This document shows positions 18,915 through 27,675 of a stretch of DNA of 64,000 bases, in pieces. The stretch's first letter is position 1; each line of letters begins with the position of its first letter. The position numbers were made by a program, and so were the translations under genes. The DNA lies in assembly GCF_013280495.1 (NCBI RefSeq), contig NZ_JABSSX010000006.1, forward strand, positions 124,001 to 188,000, read 5' to 3'. Under the pieces are notes generated by a model. It had not been told where the DNA came from. It worked only from the letters and a program-made list of their open reading frames with translations, and did not search any database. Origin of the DNA: Brevibacterium permense (GTDB lineage: Bacteria; Actinomycetota; Actinomycetes; Actinomycetales; Brevibacteriaceae).

Positions 18915-19557
18915 GGCGTCGATCCAATCTCTGAATGAGCAGTGAGGTCGGGTAGCTGGCGGCGAGGAAGATGATTCCGGCCAGGGTGAAGGCTTCCGTG
19001 TAGGCGAAGGTCGAACCGCCGAATTCCTTCGCAGCAGTGACGAGCTCGACGACGGAGATCGCGAACAGGAACGGAGTGTCCTTGAACATCGCGACCGCGT
19101 AGTTGCCCAGCGACGGAATGGTCGCCCGCAGCGCTTGCGGCAGCACGATCGCGGTGAAGGTGCGGACCGGCGGCAGCGAGAGGGCAGTCGCGGCCTCGAA
19201 CTGGCCCGGCGGGACGGCATCGATGCCTGCACGGTAGCTTTCGGACATATACGTCGAATAGTGGATGCCGATGACGATGAAACCGATGACCAGAGCGGGC
19301 ACATCGACGAGTCCTGGAATATCGGAGAACGCATAGTAGACGAACAGCAGCTGGACGACCAGAGGGGTGTTGCGGATGAACGCGACGATGAGTCGGACCA
19401 GCCAGTTGATCCAGCGCGGCAGACCGCGGATGGCCACGGCAAGGATGAGCCCGAGGACGACGGCGATGGCGGTGCCGACGACGGTGGCGATCAAGGTGTT
19501 GACGAAACCGCGGAGCAGAATCGGCAGGGCCTCGGCGGCGAATTCCCAGTTCCACAT
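18901..19557 (-). CDS. ehuD: Ectoine/hydroxyectoine-type ABC importer permease
   Basis: 218 residues with about five transmembrane helices. The EAA loop that docks the ATPase is seen in GIDAVPPGQFEAATALSL followed by VLPQALRATIPSLGN. The N-terminus MWNWEFAAEALPILLRG and the FIRNTPLVVQLLFVYY segment are typical of polar-amino-acid/ectoine permeases. The ATG overlaps the ehuC stop by one base. Confidence 0.82.
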   Translation of the reverse strand: MWNWEFAAEALPILLRGFVNTLIATVVGTAIAVVLGLILAVAIRGLPRWINWLVRLIVAFIRNTPLVVQLLFVYYAFSDIPGLVDVPALVIGFIVIGIHYSTYMSESYRAGIDAVPPGQFEAATALSLPPVRTFTAIVLPQALRATIPSLGNYAVAMFKDTPFLFAISVVELVTAAKEFGGSTFAYTEAFTLAGIIFLAASYPTSLLIQRLDRRLATY

Positions 19558-20369
19558 CAGAGGCCACCTCCCTGTCCTGGGAACGGACCTTTGGAGCGGT
19601 CAGCACCTTCACCAGCGGCAACGTGTGACTTGAGACGGTCTTGGCGCGCGGCATCGGCACGGGCTGCACGCTTGGCCTCACGACGATCGGTGCGAGAGTT
19701 CGGGCGACGACGTCCGAGGGCCTTCGTCGCTCTGCGTTCGAGGAAGTTCATGAATTCCTGGACCAGCCATGCCAGTGCGAAGTAGATGAGGAGGCTGATC
19801 GAGTAGGCGAACATCGTGTCGCCGGTCGACTGGCGCAGCTGTTCGGTCTTGTCGGTGAGGTCGGAGAGCGTGATGAAGGAGACGACCGCCGTGCCCTTGA
19901 GCAGCTGGATGAGCAGGGTCGCCAGCGATGGGATCATGAGCGCCCAGGCCTGAGGGAAGATCACGCGGATCATCCGGCGGGTGGGGGAGAGGCTCAGCGC
20001 GATTGCTGCTTCCCACTGACCGGGGGCCACGGTCTTGATCGAGGACCGGACCACCTCGGCGGAATAGGCTCCGTAGTTGAGTGCCAGAGCGGCGACTCCG
20101 CAGGCCATAGGGTCGAAATCGACGCCGAGGAGCGGGAGCACGTAGAACAGCCAGAACAGCTGCACGAGCAGAGAAGTGCCGCGAAAGAACTCGACGACGA
20201 TGCGGGCCGGGATGCGCAGCCAGGCGCTCGGCGAGGTCATCGTCAGACCGAGGACGAGTGCGATGAGGACGGCGCCGATGCTGCCGGCCACCGTGAGGAT
20301 GATGGTTGTCTGAACTCCCTCCCACAGCTGTGGGAGGAAGTTCAGCAACGTGGAGACATTGTCATTCAT
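19557..20369 (-). CDS. ehuC: Ectoine/hydroxyectoine-type ABC importer permease
   Basis: 270 residues. His/Glu/Asp/ectoine-type permease with FFRGTSLLVQLFWLFYVLP, the EAA loop SIKTVAPGQWEAAIALSL and FPQAWALMIPSLATLLIQLLK. After the last helix there is a basic, hydrophilic extension of about 50 residues (RRRPNSRTDRREAKRAARAD...), longer than usual and of unknown purpose. It pairs with EhuD to form the channel. Confidence 0.82.
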   Translation of the reverse strand: MNDNVSTLLNFLPQLWEGVQTTIILTVAGSIGAVLIALVLGLTMTSPSAWLRIPARIVVEFFRGTSLLVQLFWLFYVLPLLGVDFDPMACGVAALALNYGAYSAEVVRSSIKTVAPGQWEAAIALSLSPTRRMIRVIFPQAWALMIPSLATLLIQLLKGTAVVSFITLSDLTDKTEQLRQSTGDTMFAYSISLLIYFALAWLVQEFMNFLERRATKALGRRRPNSRTDRREAKRAARADAARQDRLKSHVAAGEGADRSKGPFPGQGGGL

Positions 20370-20389
20370 GGTGCGTGAGAGGAACCGAC

Positions 20390-21268
20390 TCAGGAGTCAG
20401 CGGTGGGAAGTTCGCCCTTGCACAGCTGATCGGTCGTGATCGAACCGTCGGGGCGCTCTTCGGCCGTGAAGCCGTAGTCGCCGACGGCGTCGAGGTAGGA
20501 CTTCTCATCGGAGACGATCTTCTCCAGGCCCTTGTTCCATTCGTCGCGCAGTTCCTTGTCATCGCTGCGGAAGACCGTGGCACCGGCACCGACCTGTGGG
20601 ACGCCGTCGATCTCCTGGACGAAGGAATCGCTGACTTCGACACCGGAATCTTCGGTGTTCTTCTCCATCCAGTTGAGCGAGATGGCGGTGAGCGCGAAGA
20701 CGTCGGCGCGACCGGTGGTCACGGCGTCCATGCCGTCCTGCGGGGTGCCGACCTGCTGGGTCTTGATGCCGAGGTCCTTGGCGTAGTCGGACTCGATGGC
20801 GCCGGTCATGGTGGCGAGCTTGACGCCCTTCTCCTTGACGTCGTCGAGGTTCTTCATCCCGTCGAGCTTGCCCTCCTTGGTCATCAGGGCAGTGGTGTAC
20901 ATGAACTCGGGATCACCGAAGGACGCCTGTTCGCAGCGGTCGGGCAGGATCGACATGCCGGCCGAGATAGCATCGAAGCGGTCGGCGTTGAGGCCGGGGA
21001 TGAGCGAACCGAACTCGGTGTTGACGCCCTCGACGTCGTCGACGCCGAGCTCCTTGAACACCGCCTTGGCCAGTGCCACCGACGCTCCCTGGAGTTCGCC
21101 GCCCTCTTCGAAGCTGTATGGTGCCTCACCAGCGAAGCCGACAGTGATCTTTCCTTCGTCGACGGCCTTCTGCAGTGCGGACTCGTCGGAGTCGCTTCCG
21201 CCGCAGGCACCGAGGCTGAGCGTCAGCGCGAGGATCGATGTCGCGGCGGCCAGTCCTTTGAGTTTCAT
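20390..21268 (-). CDS. ehuB: Ectoine/hydroxyectoine-type substrate-binding lipoprotein
   Basis: 292 residues. Signal peptide with lipobox LGAC near residue 23, so an anchored extracellular solute-binding protein. VGFAGEAPYSFEEGGELQGASV and the following VFKELGVDDVEGVNTEFGSL-IPGL read like EhuB, which binds ectoine and 5-hydroxyectoine. Related amino-acid-binding proteins are the alternative. First gene of the minus-strand operon, facing the GntR regulator with palindromes between them. Confidence 0.8.
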   Translation of the reverse strand: MKLKGLAAATSILALTLSLGACGGSDSDESALQKAVDEGKITVGFAGEAPYSFEEGGELQGASVALAKAVFKELGVDDVEGVNTEFGSLIPGLNADRFDAISAGMSILPDRCEQASFGDPEFMYTTALMTKEGKLDGMKNLDDVKEKGVKLATMTGAIESDYAKDLGIKTQQVGTPQDGMDAVTTGRADVFALTAISLNWMEKNTEDSGVEVSDSFVQEIDGVPQVGAGATVFRSDDKELRDEWNKGLEKIVSDEKSYLDAVGDYGFTAEERPDGSITTDQLCKGELPTADS

Positions 21269-21322
21269 GTGCTGTTCCTTCCTTGAATGTCGACACAGCG
21301 TAGTGACGTGCGTCTCATGGAC

Positions 21323-21365
21323 AGTATTCAATACTCATGTTGTCCGAATGTCACACTGTCTGACA
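21323..21365. promoter_or_regulatory. Two palindromes between ehuB and gntR
   Basis: AGTATTCAATACT (21323-21335) is a perfect 13-nt palindrome, and TGTCTGACA (21357-21365) is a perfect 9-nt palindrome ending 7 nt before the regulator start. GTTGTC (21339-21344) is also matched by GACAAC (21362-21367). FadR-type GntR proteins bind short palindromes with a GT...AC core, which the second one fits. They are good operator candidates for the divergent regulator; binding is not shown. Confidence 0.55.
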
Positions 21366-21372
21366 ACGTTAT

Positions 21373-22143
21373 ATGATCGTGACCGTGACGAATCCTCCGA
21401 CTTCCGAGCTGCCGGTGCTGCGCAAAGTGGTCCGCTCTTCGACGATCGACCTCATCGTCGACCAGATCCGCAACGCCATCTATTCCGGCTCGCTCGAGCC
21501 CGGTCAGTCGATCAACGAAGTGCGCACGGCCGAGCTGCTGGAAGTCTCACGGCCGTCTCTGCGGGAGGCTCTGCAGCGCCTCATCAGCGAAGGTGTGATG
21601 ACGCATGCTCCAGGACGAGGTGTGCATGTGAGACGGATGCGCACGGCCGATATCGACGACGTCTATGCCGTGCGGGAGGCGATCGAATCGCAGGCGGTCA
21701 AGCTCGTTGTCCGGGGCGGAAATTCGACGGCGCGGATCAGCCGCGCGCTGAGGGAGCTCGAGCGTGCGATCGAGGAGAATGTCGCGCGTACGATCGGCGA
21801 CGCCGACCTCAACTTCCATCACTCGATCGTCGCGTGCTCCGGATCAGCGCGGCTGACCGACCTCATGAAGGTCTCGATGGTTCACACCCGCCTGCTGTCG
21901 CTGTCGGACAAGCGCGGATATGAGGTCCGGTGCGATGTCCTGGACAGTCACAGGAATCTCGCCGAGGCGGTCGCCGCCGGTGACGAACCCCGTTCCCTTG
22001 CCATCGTCGCCCGGGTCATGGCCGAGGCGGCCTCCCGCCTGCACGGAACGGTTGATGATTTCGACGGTCAAGTGGTCAAAGGCACCGACGCTGAGACACC
22101 CGCCGACGATCAGTGGCTGCGGCTGCGGGAACAGGCACACTGA
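21373..22143 (+). CDS. GntR-family regulator, FadR/FCD type
   Basis: 256 residues. The winged helix-turn-helix is visible (IDLIVDQIRNAIYSGSLEPG, LLEVSRPSLREALQRLISEG), followed by an all-helical FCD domain with the metal/ligand residues D-x3-H (DADLNFHHSIV) and later His. Such proteins sense small organic acids or amino acids. Its divergent position to ehuBCDA makes control of the ehu importer likely. It is not the MocR-type EnuR known from proteobacterial ectoine operons. Confidence 0.85.
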   Translation: MIVTVTNPPTSELPVLRKVVRSSTIDLIVDQIRNAIYSGSLEPGQSINEVRTAELLEVSRPSLREALQRLISEGVMTHAPGRGVHVRRMRTADIDDVYAVREAIESQAVKLVVRGGNSTARISRALRELERAIEENVARTIGDADLNFHHSIVACSGSARLTDLMKVSMVHTRLLSLSDKRGYEVRCDVLDSHRNLAEAVAAGDEPRSLAIVARVMAEAASRLHGTVDDFDGQVVKGTDAETPADDQWLRLREQAH

Positions 22144-22214
22144 CGGTTGCGACCTCACGTGTCCGTGACACGGATCTGCCCGCCTCTGATCGGGGCAGAC
22201 GATACGATGAGGGC

Positions 22215-22727
22215 ATGAAGGTCGTCTGTCCCGGTTCCTATGACCCGATCACCGTGGGTCATCTCGATATCATCGCCCGCAGCTCTCGGATGTTCGAAGA
22301 GGTCGTCGTGGCAGTGGTCCACAATCCTTCGAAGTCCGGTCGCTTCGACCCGGAGATCCGTGTCGACCTCATCCGCCAGTCCCTGGCCGAGGATCAACGC
22401 ACTCAGAATGCGCAGAACATCACGATCGACCTCGTCTCCGGGGGCCTCCTCGTCGACTACTGCACGAGAATCGGCGCTCCCGCCGTCGTCAAGGGCCTGC
22501 GGTCGGGCACCGACTTCGCCTACGAACTGCCGATGGCGCTGATGAACAAACACCTGTCCGAGCTCGAGACGATCTTCGTCCCCGGTGATCCGAAGTTCGA
22601 ACACGTCTCCTCCTCACTCATCAAGGAAGTCCACGCGAATGGCGGGGACATCGAGGGGCTCGTCCCCGCCTCGGTGCTCGAGGCGCTGCGCAGCAGCGGC
22701 CCCGGTGCCGGCGACGTCGCGCGCTGA
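22215..22727 (+). CDS. coaD: Phosphopantetheine adenylyltransferase
   Basis: 170 residues, normal length. CoaD makes dephospho-CoA from 4'-phosphopantetheine and ATP. The nucleotidyltransferase motif is CPGSYDPITVGHLDII, and VSSSLIKEVHANGG carries the ISSTxxKE-like motif. KGLRSGTDFAYE is also typical. Start ATG at 22215 after GATGAGGGC. The MFS gene begins 3 nt after the stop. Confidence 0.95.
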   Translation: MKVVCPGSYDPITVGHLDIIARSSRMFEEVVVAVVHNPSKSGRFDPEIRVDLIRQSLAEDQRTQNAQNITIDLVSGGLLVDYCTRIGAPAVVKGLRSGTDFAYELPMALMNKHLSELETIFVPGDPKFEHVSSSLIKEVHANGGDIEGLVPASVLEALRSSGPGAGDVAR

Positions 22728-22730
22728 GGG

Positions 22731-23918
22731 ATGAGCGCCGGAACTCCAGCCAACAAGGCCTGGTTCACGGGTCTCGTCGTCCACACGGTCATCGCCCACG
22801 CCACCTACAACGGGGTGCGGGTCCTCATCTCCTACCGCACGCTCGAACTCGGCGGGTCCGGAGTCGTCCTCGGTCTCATGACCGCCGTCTACTCCCTCGT
22901 TCCTCTGCTGACAGCGCTGCTCATCGGCCGCCTCGTCGACCGCGGGTACGCGACGGCGGTGCTGTGGGTCGGAACCGTTCTGTCGATCCTGCCCGTCGCG
23001 CTAGCAGCCATCGCCCCCAACCTCGGCGTGCTCCTCCTTGCCACGATGAGCCTGGGCTTCGGCCAGCTGCTCACCACCGTCGCCTCCCAGGCCCTCATCC
23101 CGCAGAGCTTCCCGGCCTCGCGGCTGACCGCGAAGTTCGGCCACCTCACCCTCGGGGTCTCGATCGGACAGACCATCGGCCTACCCCTGGCCGGCATGGT
23201 CGCCGACGCCACGGCCGGGGACGCCCACATCACGAACGCGCTGTGGTTCATGACCGGGCTGTCGGCTCTCACGCTCATCGCCGCCGTCATCGTCATGCTC
23301 CGCGGGCGCACCCCGCACGTCTCCCGCGCCGAGGCGGCCGAAGGCGCCATCGCCCCGTTGGCGCTGCTGTCGGTGCGGGGGATGAAGCCCGCGATCTTCG
23401 CCTCCATGGCCACGCTCGCCGCCGTCGACCTCATGACGGCGTACCTGCCGCTCATCGGTGAGCAGAACGGCCTGTCCATCACCGTCGTGACCTGGCTGCT
23501 CGCGCTGCGGACGCTCGCCTCGGTGATCTCACGGCTCTTCATCGGCTACCTCACGCGGAAGTGGAAGAACCTCTCGCTCCTGTGGATCGCCTCGGCGGTG
23601 GCAGGGCTGTGCGTCGTCCTCATTCCTGTGCTCAGCCAACCGTGGACGCTCGGCCTCCTGCTCACCATCGCGGGCTTCTGCTTCGGTCTGACTCAGCCGC
23701 TGACGATGACCTGGGTGTCGACGCTCTCGGATCCGGCGAACCGCGCTGCGGTGCTGTCGATCCGCCTGGCGGGCAACCGTCTCAGCCAGGTCGCGATTCC
23801 CTCGGCTGCCTCGGCGCTCACCGCCCTTGCCGGCTCCGGAATCGTCTTCACGATCTCCGGTGCACTGCTCGTGCTCGCCGGAGGAGTGACCTGGCGCAAC
23901 CAGCACGAGAAGTGGTGA
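22731..23918 (+). CDS. Major facilitator superfamily transporter
   Basis: 395 residues with about 12 hydrophobic segments in two halves. Motif A is recognisable in LLIGRLVDRGYATAVLW after helix 2. The central loop is short (RGRTPHVSRAEAAEG). The substrate cannot be told from sequence; small drug/metabolite exporters look similar. It follows coaD by 3 nt and is probably co-transcribed. Confidence 0.8.
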   Translation: MSAGTPANKAWFTGLVVHTVIAHATYNGVRVLISYRTLELGGSGVVLGLMTAVYSLVPLLTALLIGRLVDRGYATAVLWVGTVLSILPVALAAIAPNLGVLLLATMSLGFGQLLTTVASQALIPQSFPASRLTAKFGHLTLGVSIGQTIGLPLAGMVADATAGDAHITNALWFMTGLSALTLIAAVIVMLRGRTPHVSRAEAAEGAIAPLALLSVRGMKPAIFASMATLAAVDLMTAYLPLIGEQNGLSITVVTWLLALRTLASVISRLFIGYLTRKWKNLSLLWIASAVAGLCVVLIPVLSQPWTLGLLLTIAGFCFGLTQPLTMTWVSTLSDPANRAAVLSIRLAGNRLSQVAIPSAASALTALAGSGIVFTISGALLVLAGGVTWRNQHEKW

Positions 23919-24041
23919 AGGGCGGGGTACGGTCGCGGTGCGCGTCGGTGACGCCGTCGTCTGGGGCGGCGGGGATCGGGGAAACGGGCGGCCGCCTCGG
24001 CGAGAGTGAGCAGGAACACCCGACGAGTATCATCGGCCCGA

Positions 24042-24071
24042 TTGGTAATGACCGACCAAGATGATTAGAAT
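24042..24071 (+). promoter_or_regulatory. Candidate promoter of the DUF177-rpmF-rnc-mutM group
   Basis: TTGGTA at 24042-24047 and TAGAAT at 24066-24071 are separated by 18 bp, a fair match to a housekeeping-sigma promoter. It is the clearest -35/-10 pair in the window and lies 58 bp upstream of the DUF177 start. Confidence 0.5.
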
Positions 24072-24128
24072 GGTGAGTCGCGTGTGAACGCAGGAGCGAC
24101 ATCCTCAAACGCACCAGGAGGACAGGGC

Positions 24129-24647
24129 ATGAAGGACAGATCTGAATTCGTCTATGATCTCAGATCCATGGGATTGCTCGGTCATCCGGGTGAGTGGGAA
24201 CGGGTGAACACCACCTTGTCGGCTCCAGCGGATCTCAAGATCGAAGTGATCGGGGTTGCGGAAGGTTCACCACTGACGCTCGAGCTGATGTTCGAGAGTG
24301 TGTCGGAGGGGATCTACGTGTCGGGCACAGTCTCGGCGACGGCCCGCGGCGAAGACGCGAGGACGCTCGAACCCATCGAGCTGCCTATAGATGTGGACAT
24401 CCAGGAGATGTACGTCTATGAGCAGGCCGAAGGGGACGAGGACTCCTACGTCATCGACCGGGATCAGCTCGACCTCGAGCCCGCGATCAGAGACGCCGTC
24501 GTGATGGCTCTGCCGTTCAATCCCTCGCGGGATGAGAGCGAGGAGTTCAGCTACACCTTGGGGGAGGACCTCGAGGTGGACGAGGACGAATCCGAATCGC
24601 CGTTCGCATCATTGAAGAATCTGTTGGAAGAGAAGAAAGAGAGCTAG
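24129..24647 (+). CDS. DUF177/YceD-family protein
   Basis: 172 residues from the ATG at 24129, preceded by AGGAGGA. YceD-type proteins sit upstream of rpmF in most bacteria and have been linked to 23S rRNA/ribosome assembly. Here the gene ends 2 nt before rpmF. Seen: [10 protein letters not shown], the central [20 protein letters not shown] stretch and a strongly acidic C-terminus. The family's conserved cysteines are absent. Confidence 0.85.
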   Translation: MKDRSEFVYDLRSMGLLGHPGEWERVNTTLSAPADLKIEVIGVAEGSPLTLELMFESVSEGIYVSGTVSATARGEDARTLEPIELPIDVDIQEMYVYEQAEGDEDSYVIDRDQLDLEPAIRDAVVMALPFNPSRDESEEFSYTLGEDLEVDEDESESPFASLKNLLEEKKES

Positions 24648-24649
24648 AC

Positions 24650-24853
24650 GTGGCTGTTCCGAAGCGTAAATTGTCGCGCAGCAACACCCGCCACCGTCGT
24701 TCGCAGTGGAAGGCCAAGGCTCCGAACCTGGTCAAGACTGTGGAGAACGGTCGCGTTGTGTACTCGCGCCCCCACCAGGCCAAGGTCGTCGAAGACGCAG
24801 CCGGCACCCCGCTGTACCTCGAGTACAAGGGCCGCAAGGTCGCTGACGTCTGA
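24650..24853 (+). CDS. rpmF: 50S ribosomal protein L32
   Basis: 67 residues, GTG start. N-terminal [20 protein letters not shown] is diagnostic of L32. The zinc-binding cysteines found in some L32 proteins are missing, so this is the zinc-independent form. It lies 2 nt after DUF177 and 4 nt before rnc. Confidence 0.95.
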   Translation: MAVPKRKLSRSNTRHRRSQWKAKAPNLVKTVENGRVVYSRPHQAKVVEDAAGTPLYLEYKGRKVADV

Positions 24854-24857
24854 GACT

Positions 24858-25562
24858 GTGGACACTGACACCACAGCAGCACTGAAGAAGAGTCTCGGGA
24901 TCGATATTGATCCCGAGACTTTTCGTCTCGCGCTCACGCACCGCTCTTTCGCCTTCGAGGCCGGTGGCATCCCCACCAACGAGCGCCTCGAGTTCCTCGG
25001 CGACTCCGTTCTGGGCCTCGTCGCCACCGAGTCGCTGTTCTACGACAACCCGGACCTGCCCGAAGGCCAGCTGGCCAAGATGCGTTCGGCCGTCGTCAAC
25101 ACGCGCGCCCTGGCATCGATCGCCCGCCGCCACGGCATCGGCGAGCACATTCTGCTGGGCAAGGGTGAGGAGCTGACCGGAGGGCGGAACAAGGACTCGA
25201 TCCTCGCCGACACGGTCGAGGCCCTCATCGGCGCGACCTTCGTCTCCCGCGGACGCGAAGAGGCCTTCGCCTTCGTCCACCGCCTCATCGACGGAATGCT
25301 CGACGACGCGGTCAACCTCGGTGCCGGGATGGACTTCAAGACCACCCTGCAGGAGGCCGCTGCCGATCTCGACCTCGGGGCCGTCAGCTACGAGATCACC
25401 TCGGCGGGTCCCGACCACGCGATGGTCTTCACCGCCACCGCGATGCTCGGCGCGAACAACTGGGGTGCCGGCGACGGATCCTCGAAGAAGGCCGCCGAAG
25501 CCGCGGCCGCCGAGGTGGCCGTCAAAGCCATCCGCACCATCTACCCGGACTACCGGCGCTGA
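24858..25562 (+). CDS. rnc: Ribonuclease III
   Basis: 234 residues from a GTG start at 24858, 4 nt after rpmF. The signature ERLEFLGDSVLG contains the catalytic Glu/Asp, and DTVEALIGATF carries the second acidic pair. The C-terminal double-stranded-RNA-binding domain begins around residue 158 (DFKTTLQEAAADL) and ends with KKAAEAAAAEVAVKAI. It processes rRNA precursors and structured mRNAs. Confidence 0.95.
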   Translation: MDTDTTAALKKSLGIDIDPETFRLALTHRSFAFEAGGIPTNERLEFLGDSVLGLVATESLFYDNPDLPEGQLAKMRSAVVNTRALASIARRHGIGEHILLGKGEELTGGRNKDSILADTVEALIGATFVSRGREEAFAFVHRLIDGMLDDAVNLGAGMDFKTTLQEAAADLDLGAVSYEITSAGPDHAMVFTATAMLGANNWGAGDGSSKKAAEAAAAEVAVKAIRTIYPDYRR

Positions 25563-25623
25563 GTTTCCCCGTGGTCTCCTTGTGCGCTCACGGGCACATG
25601 CCTGATCGAATCGAGGGTCACTG

Positions 25624-26541
25624 ATGCCTGAGCTTCCCGAGGTCGAAAGCGTTCGTCGCGGCGTCGACGAATGGACGGCCGGGACCACGATCACCGGCGC
25701 CGAGGTGCTCGACCCGCGAATTCTGGGCACGACGTCCCAGCGGCGCATCGATGCATCCGCGGTCTCCGGGTTCGTTTCCGCCGTCACCGGGGCGCACATC
25801 CTGAAGGCCGAACGGCGCGGGAAGTTCATGTGGCTGAGCCTGGTGGAGGGGGCTGATCTCTCCACTGCGGACCCGGTCACTTCACCTGTGTCGAGACCCG
25901 AGCTCGGCATCCTCGTGCATCTGGGCATGAGCGGACAGCTGCGCATCCACTCGCCCGGCGAGGATATCCACCGTCATACTCGTGCGGTTCTGCACCTCGA
26001 CAGCGACCGCGAACTGCGGTTTGTCGACCAACGGATCTTCGGCCATATCGGCGTCCAACCTCTCGTCCACGGGTACGGTCGGCTCGTCCCCGCCTCGGCG
26101 GTGCACATCGCGGCCGATCCGCTCGAGCCCGCGTTCGATCCGGAGGCCGTTGTCGGTGAACTGGCGAAGAAGCGCACCGCGATCAAGGCCGCGCTGCTCG
26201 ACCAAACGCTGGTCAGCGGAATCGGAAACATCTATGCCGACGAGGCACTGTTCCGGGCGGGAGTCCACCCCTTGGCGGTGCCGGCCCGGACGCGGAAGAG
26301 CCGCCTCGTCGCGGTGCTCGAATCCGCGACGAAGGTGATGAGCGATGCCCTGGCCGTGGGCGGGACGAGCTTCGATGCGCTCTACGTCAACGTCAACGGC
26401 GAATCCGGTTACTTCGAGCGTTCTCTGACGGTTTACAAAAAACACGGGACCCCATGTAAGCGCTGCGGCACCACCATCGCACGTGAAAAGATCGGCGGTC
26501 GCTCGAGTCATTTTTGCCCGCGCTGCCAGCGAAGGCGCTAG
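25624..26541 (+). CDS. mutM: Formamidopyrimidine-DNA glycosylase
   Basis: 305 residues. The mature N-terminus PELPEVE provides the catalytic Pro/Glu, Lys61-type KAERRGKFMWL follows, and the C-terminal zinc finger is complete (CKRCGTTIAREK...FCPRC). It removes 8-oxoguanine and opened purines. An insertion (EGADLSTADPVTSPVSRPEL, nt ~25845-25905) lies before the conserved LVHLGMSGQLR. smc, usually next or one gene away in actinobacteria, is here displaced by ~6 kb. Confidence 0.95.
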   Translation: MPELPEVESVRRGVDEWTAGTTITGAEVLDPRILGTTSQRRIDASAVSGFVSAVTGAHILKAERRGKFMWLSLVEGADLSTADPVTSPVSRPELGILVHLGMSGQLRIHSPGEDIHRHTRAVLHLDSDRELRFVDQRIFGHIGVQPLVHGYGRLVPASAVHIAADPLEPAFDPEAVVGELAKKRTAIKAALLDQTLVSGIGNIYADEALFRAGVHPLAVPARTRKSRLVAVLESATKVMSDALAVGGTSFDALYVNVNGESGYFERSLTVYKKHGTPCKRCGTTIAREKIGGRSSHFCPRCQRRR

Positions 26542-26559
26542 TTTGAGCGGTTGTGTCCG

Positions 26560-26938
26560 GCGCGACGATGAGCGGCCGCGCGGGTTTCGAGAGCGCAGTG
26601 CCCCCCGCTTCTGCGTCGTGCTGTCGTTGCTTCGGCGGCTTGACGAGCTGCGGCCGAACGAAGTCTTCTCGGACTTCAACGGTTCCGGGCGATTCCACCC
26701 GTTTTGGGCCGACGGCAATCCCGCCCTGGACGTCGACCAGGGCCTCTGACCCGTGGACGATCTGACGCCCGGGATCCGAAGGATGATGGGCGGTGACGAT
26801 CGGGTCGCCGCGTGAGCCGCGCGGCAGCGGGCAACGGCGCTCCACGTCGGCACGCATGAGGCCGCGGTCGACGACGTCCTTCGACGAATGCGTGACGAGG
26901 CTGACCGGCGCACCGAGGCGTACCTCTACCGAGTGCAC
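26560..26938 (-). pseudogene. Unrecognised coding remnant
   Basis: The minus frame from 26938 has the strong third-position G/C bias of genes in this window down to about 26560, then runs into the reverse of mutM. It reads MHSVEVRLGAPVSLVTHSSK... and contains RGDPIVTAHHPSDPGRQIVH. I do not recognise a family. Absence of a proper end and its place beside other remnants suggest a fragment. It overlaps the end of the LysR remnant by 13 nt. Confidence 0.35.
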
Positions 26939-27437
26939 CTGAAGCCGTCTAATTCGCCTCCTGGATGGGGATCGGTTGCCATACGCGCCAGGGCCGGCCG
27001 TCGAGTGTGCTCACCGATCTGCATCTCAGTTTCGGCGAGCAGGCTGACGGCGTGTTGGAGTTCGGGGTGGACGGGCTCGTGCCAGACCAGCTCGACAGGG
27101 GCCAGCAGGGGTGGGGCGAGGGGACGGACTGCGATTCCGGAGACCGAGACGTGCTCTAGCATCGCCGGAGCGACCGGTGCCACCCCGTCACCTGCAGCGA
27201 CCGAGCGGAGTACGGCTTCGGGGAGTTGATGAGGTCTGGTTGGGTGAGCACCTGGTCCGGATAGGGTGCGACGGCGGGGAGCAGGTGGCCGATGATGTGG
27301 TCCCAGATGCCAAGGAAGAGTTGGCGGGGGAACATCACAATCGTCTCGGCGACGAGGTCGGCGATCCAGACTTCTCCGTCGTCGGCGAGCCGGTGCCCGG
27401 CCGGCAGGGCGAGGTGTATCGGCACCTGGCGCAGGCA
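26926..27437 (-). pseudogene. LysR-family regulator remnant, effector domain only
   Basis: The minus strand encodes the C-terminal effector domain of a LysR regulator. One frame gives LRQVPIHLALPAGHRLADDG...VMFPRQLF...IWDHIIGHLLP, then around 27210-27230 the sense moves to a second frame that gives EAVLRSVAAGDGVAPVAPAML...VWHEPVHPELQHAV to the stop at 26926. So a frameshift is present, and the whole N-terminal helix-turn-helix half is missing. The break at about 27437 is followed on the other strand by a truncated dehydrogenase. Confidence 0.7.
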
Positions 27438-27447
27438 TGGCGCCGAG

Positions 27448-27583
27448 GATCAGGTGTTGACCCTGAACCGTCTGATGCAGTCGGTGCAGTTCACCGGCGG
27501 CATCGGTGTGGTCGGCGTCTTTCCGCCCCAGGCCCCCGATGCCCACCAGAACTTCGACGAGCACAACGACGGCTGGACCAAGG
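27448..27583 (+). pseudogene. Zinc-dependent alcohol/formaldehyde dehydrogenase remnant
   Basis: About 45 codons resemble the C-terminal part of glutathione-independent formaldehyde dehydrogenase-like proteins: LNRLMQSVQFTGGIGVVGVF, then PQAPDAHQNFDEHNDGWTKV. In intact homologues the PQ-P phrase and the final D-GWTKV phrase are far apart, so an internal deletion has joined them. The zinc-site and Rossmann regions are gone. Confidence 0.6.
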
Positions 27584-27675
27584 TGTGCCGCACCCAGACC
27601 ACGTTGACTGGTAAGGGCAGCGTACGACGTGCCCGCCGCGGGCAGGTCAATACCTCTCACAGAATGGACCGGATC

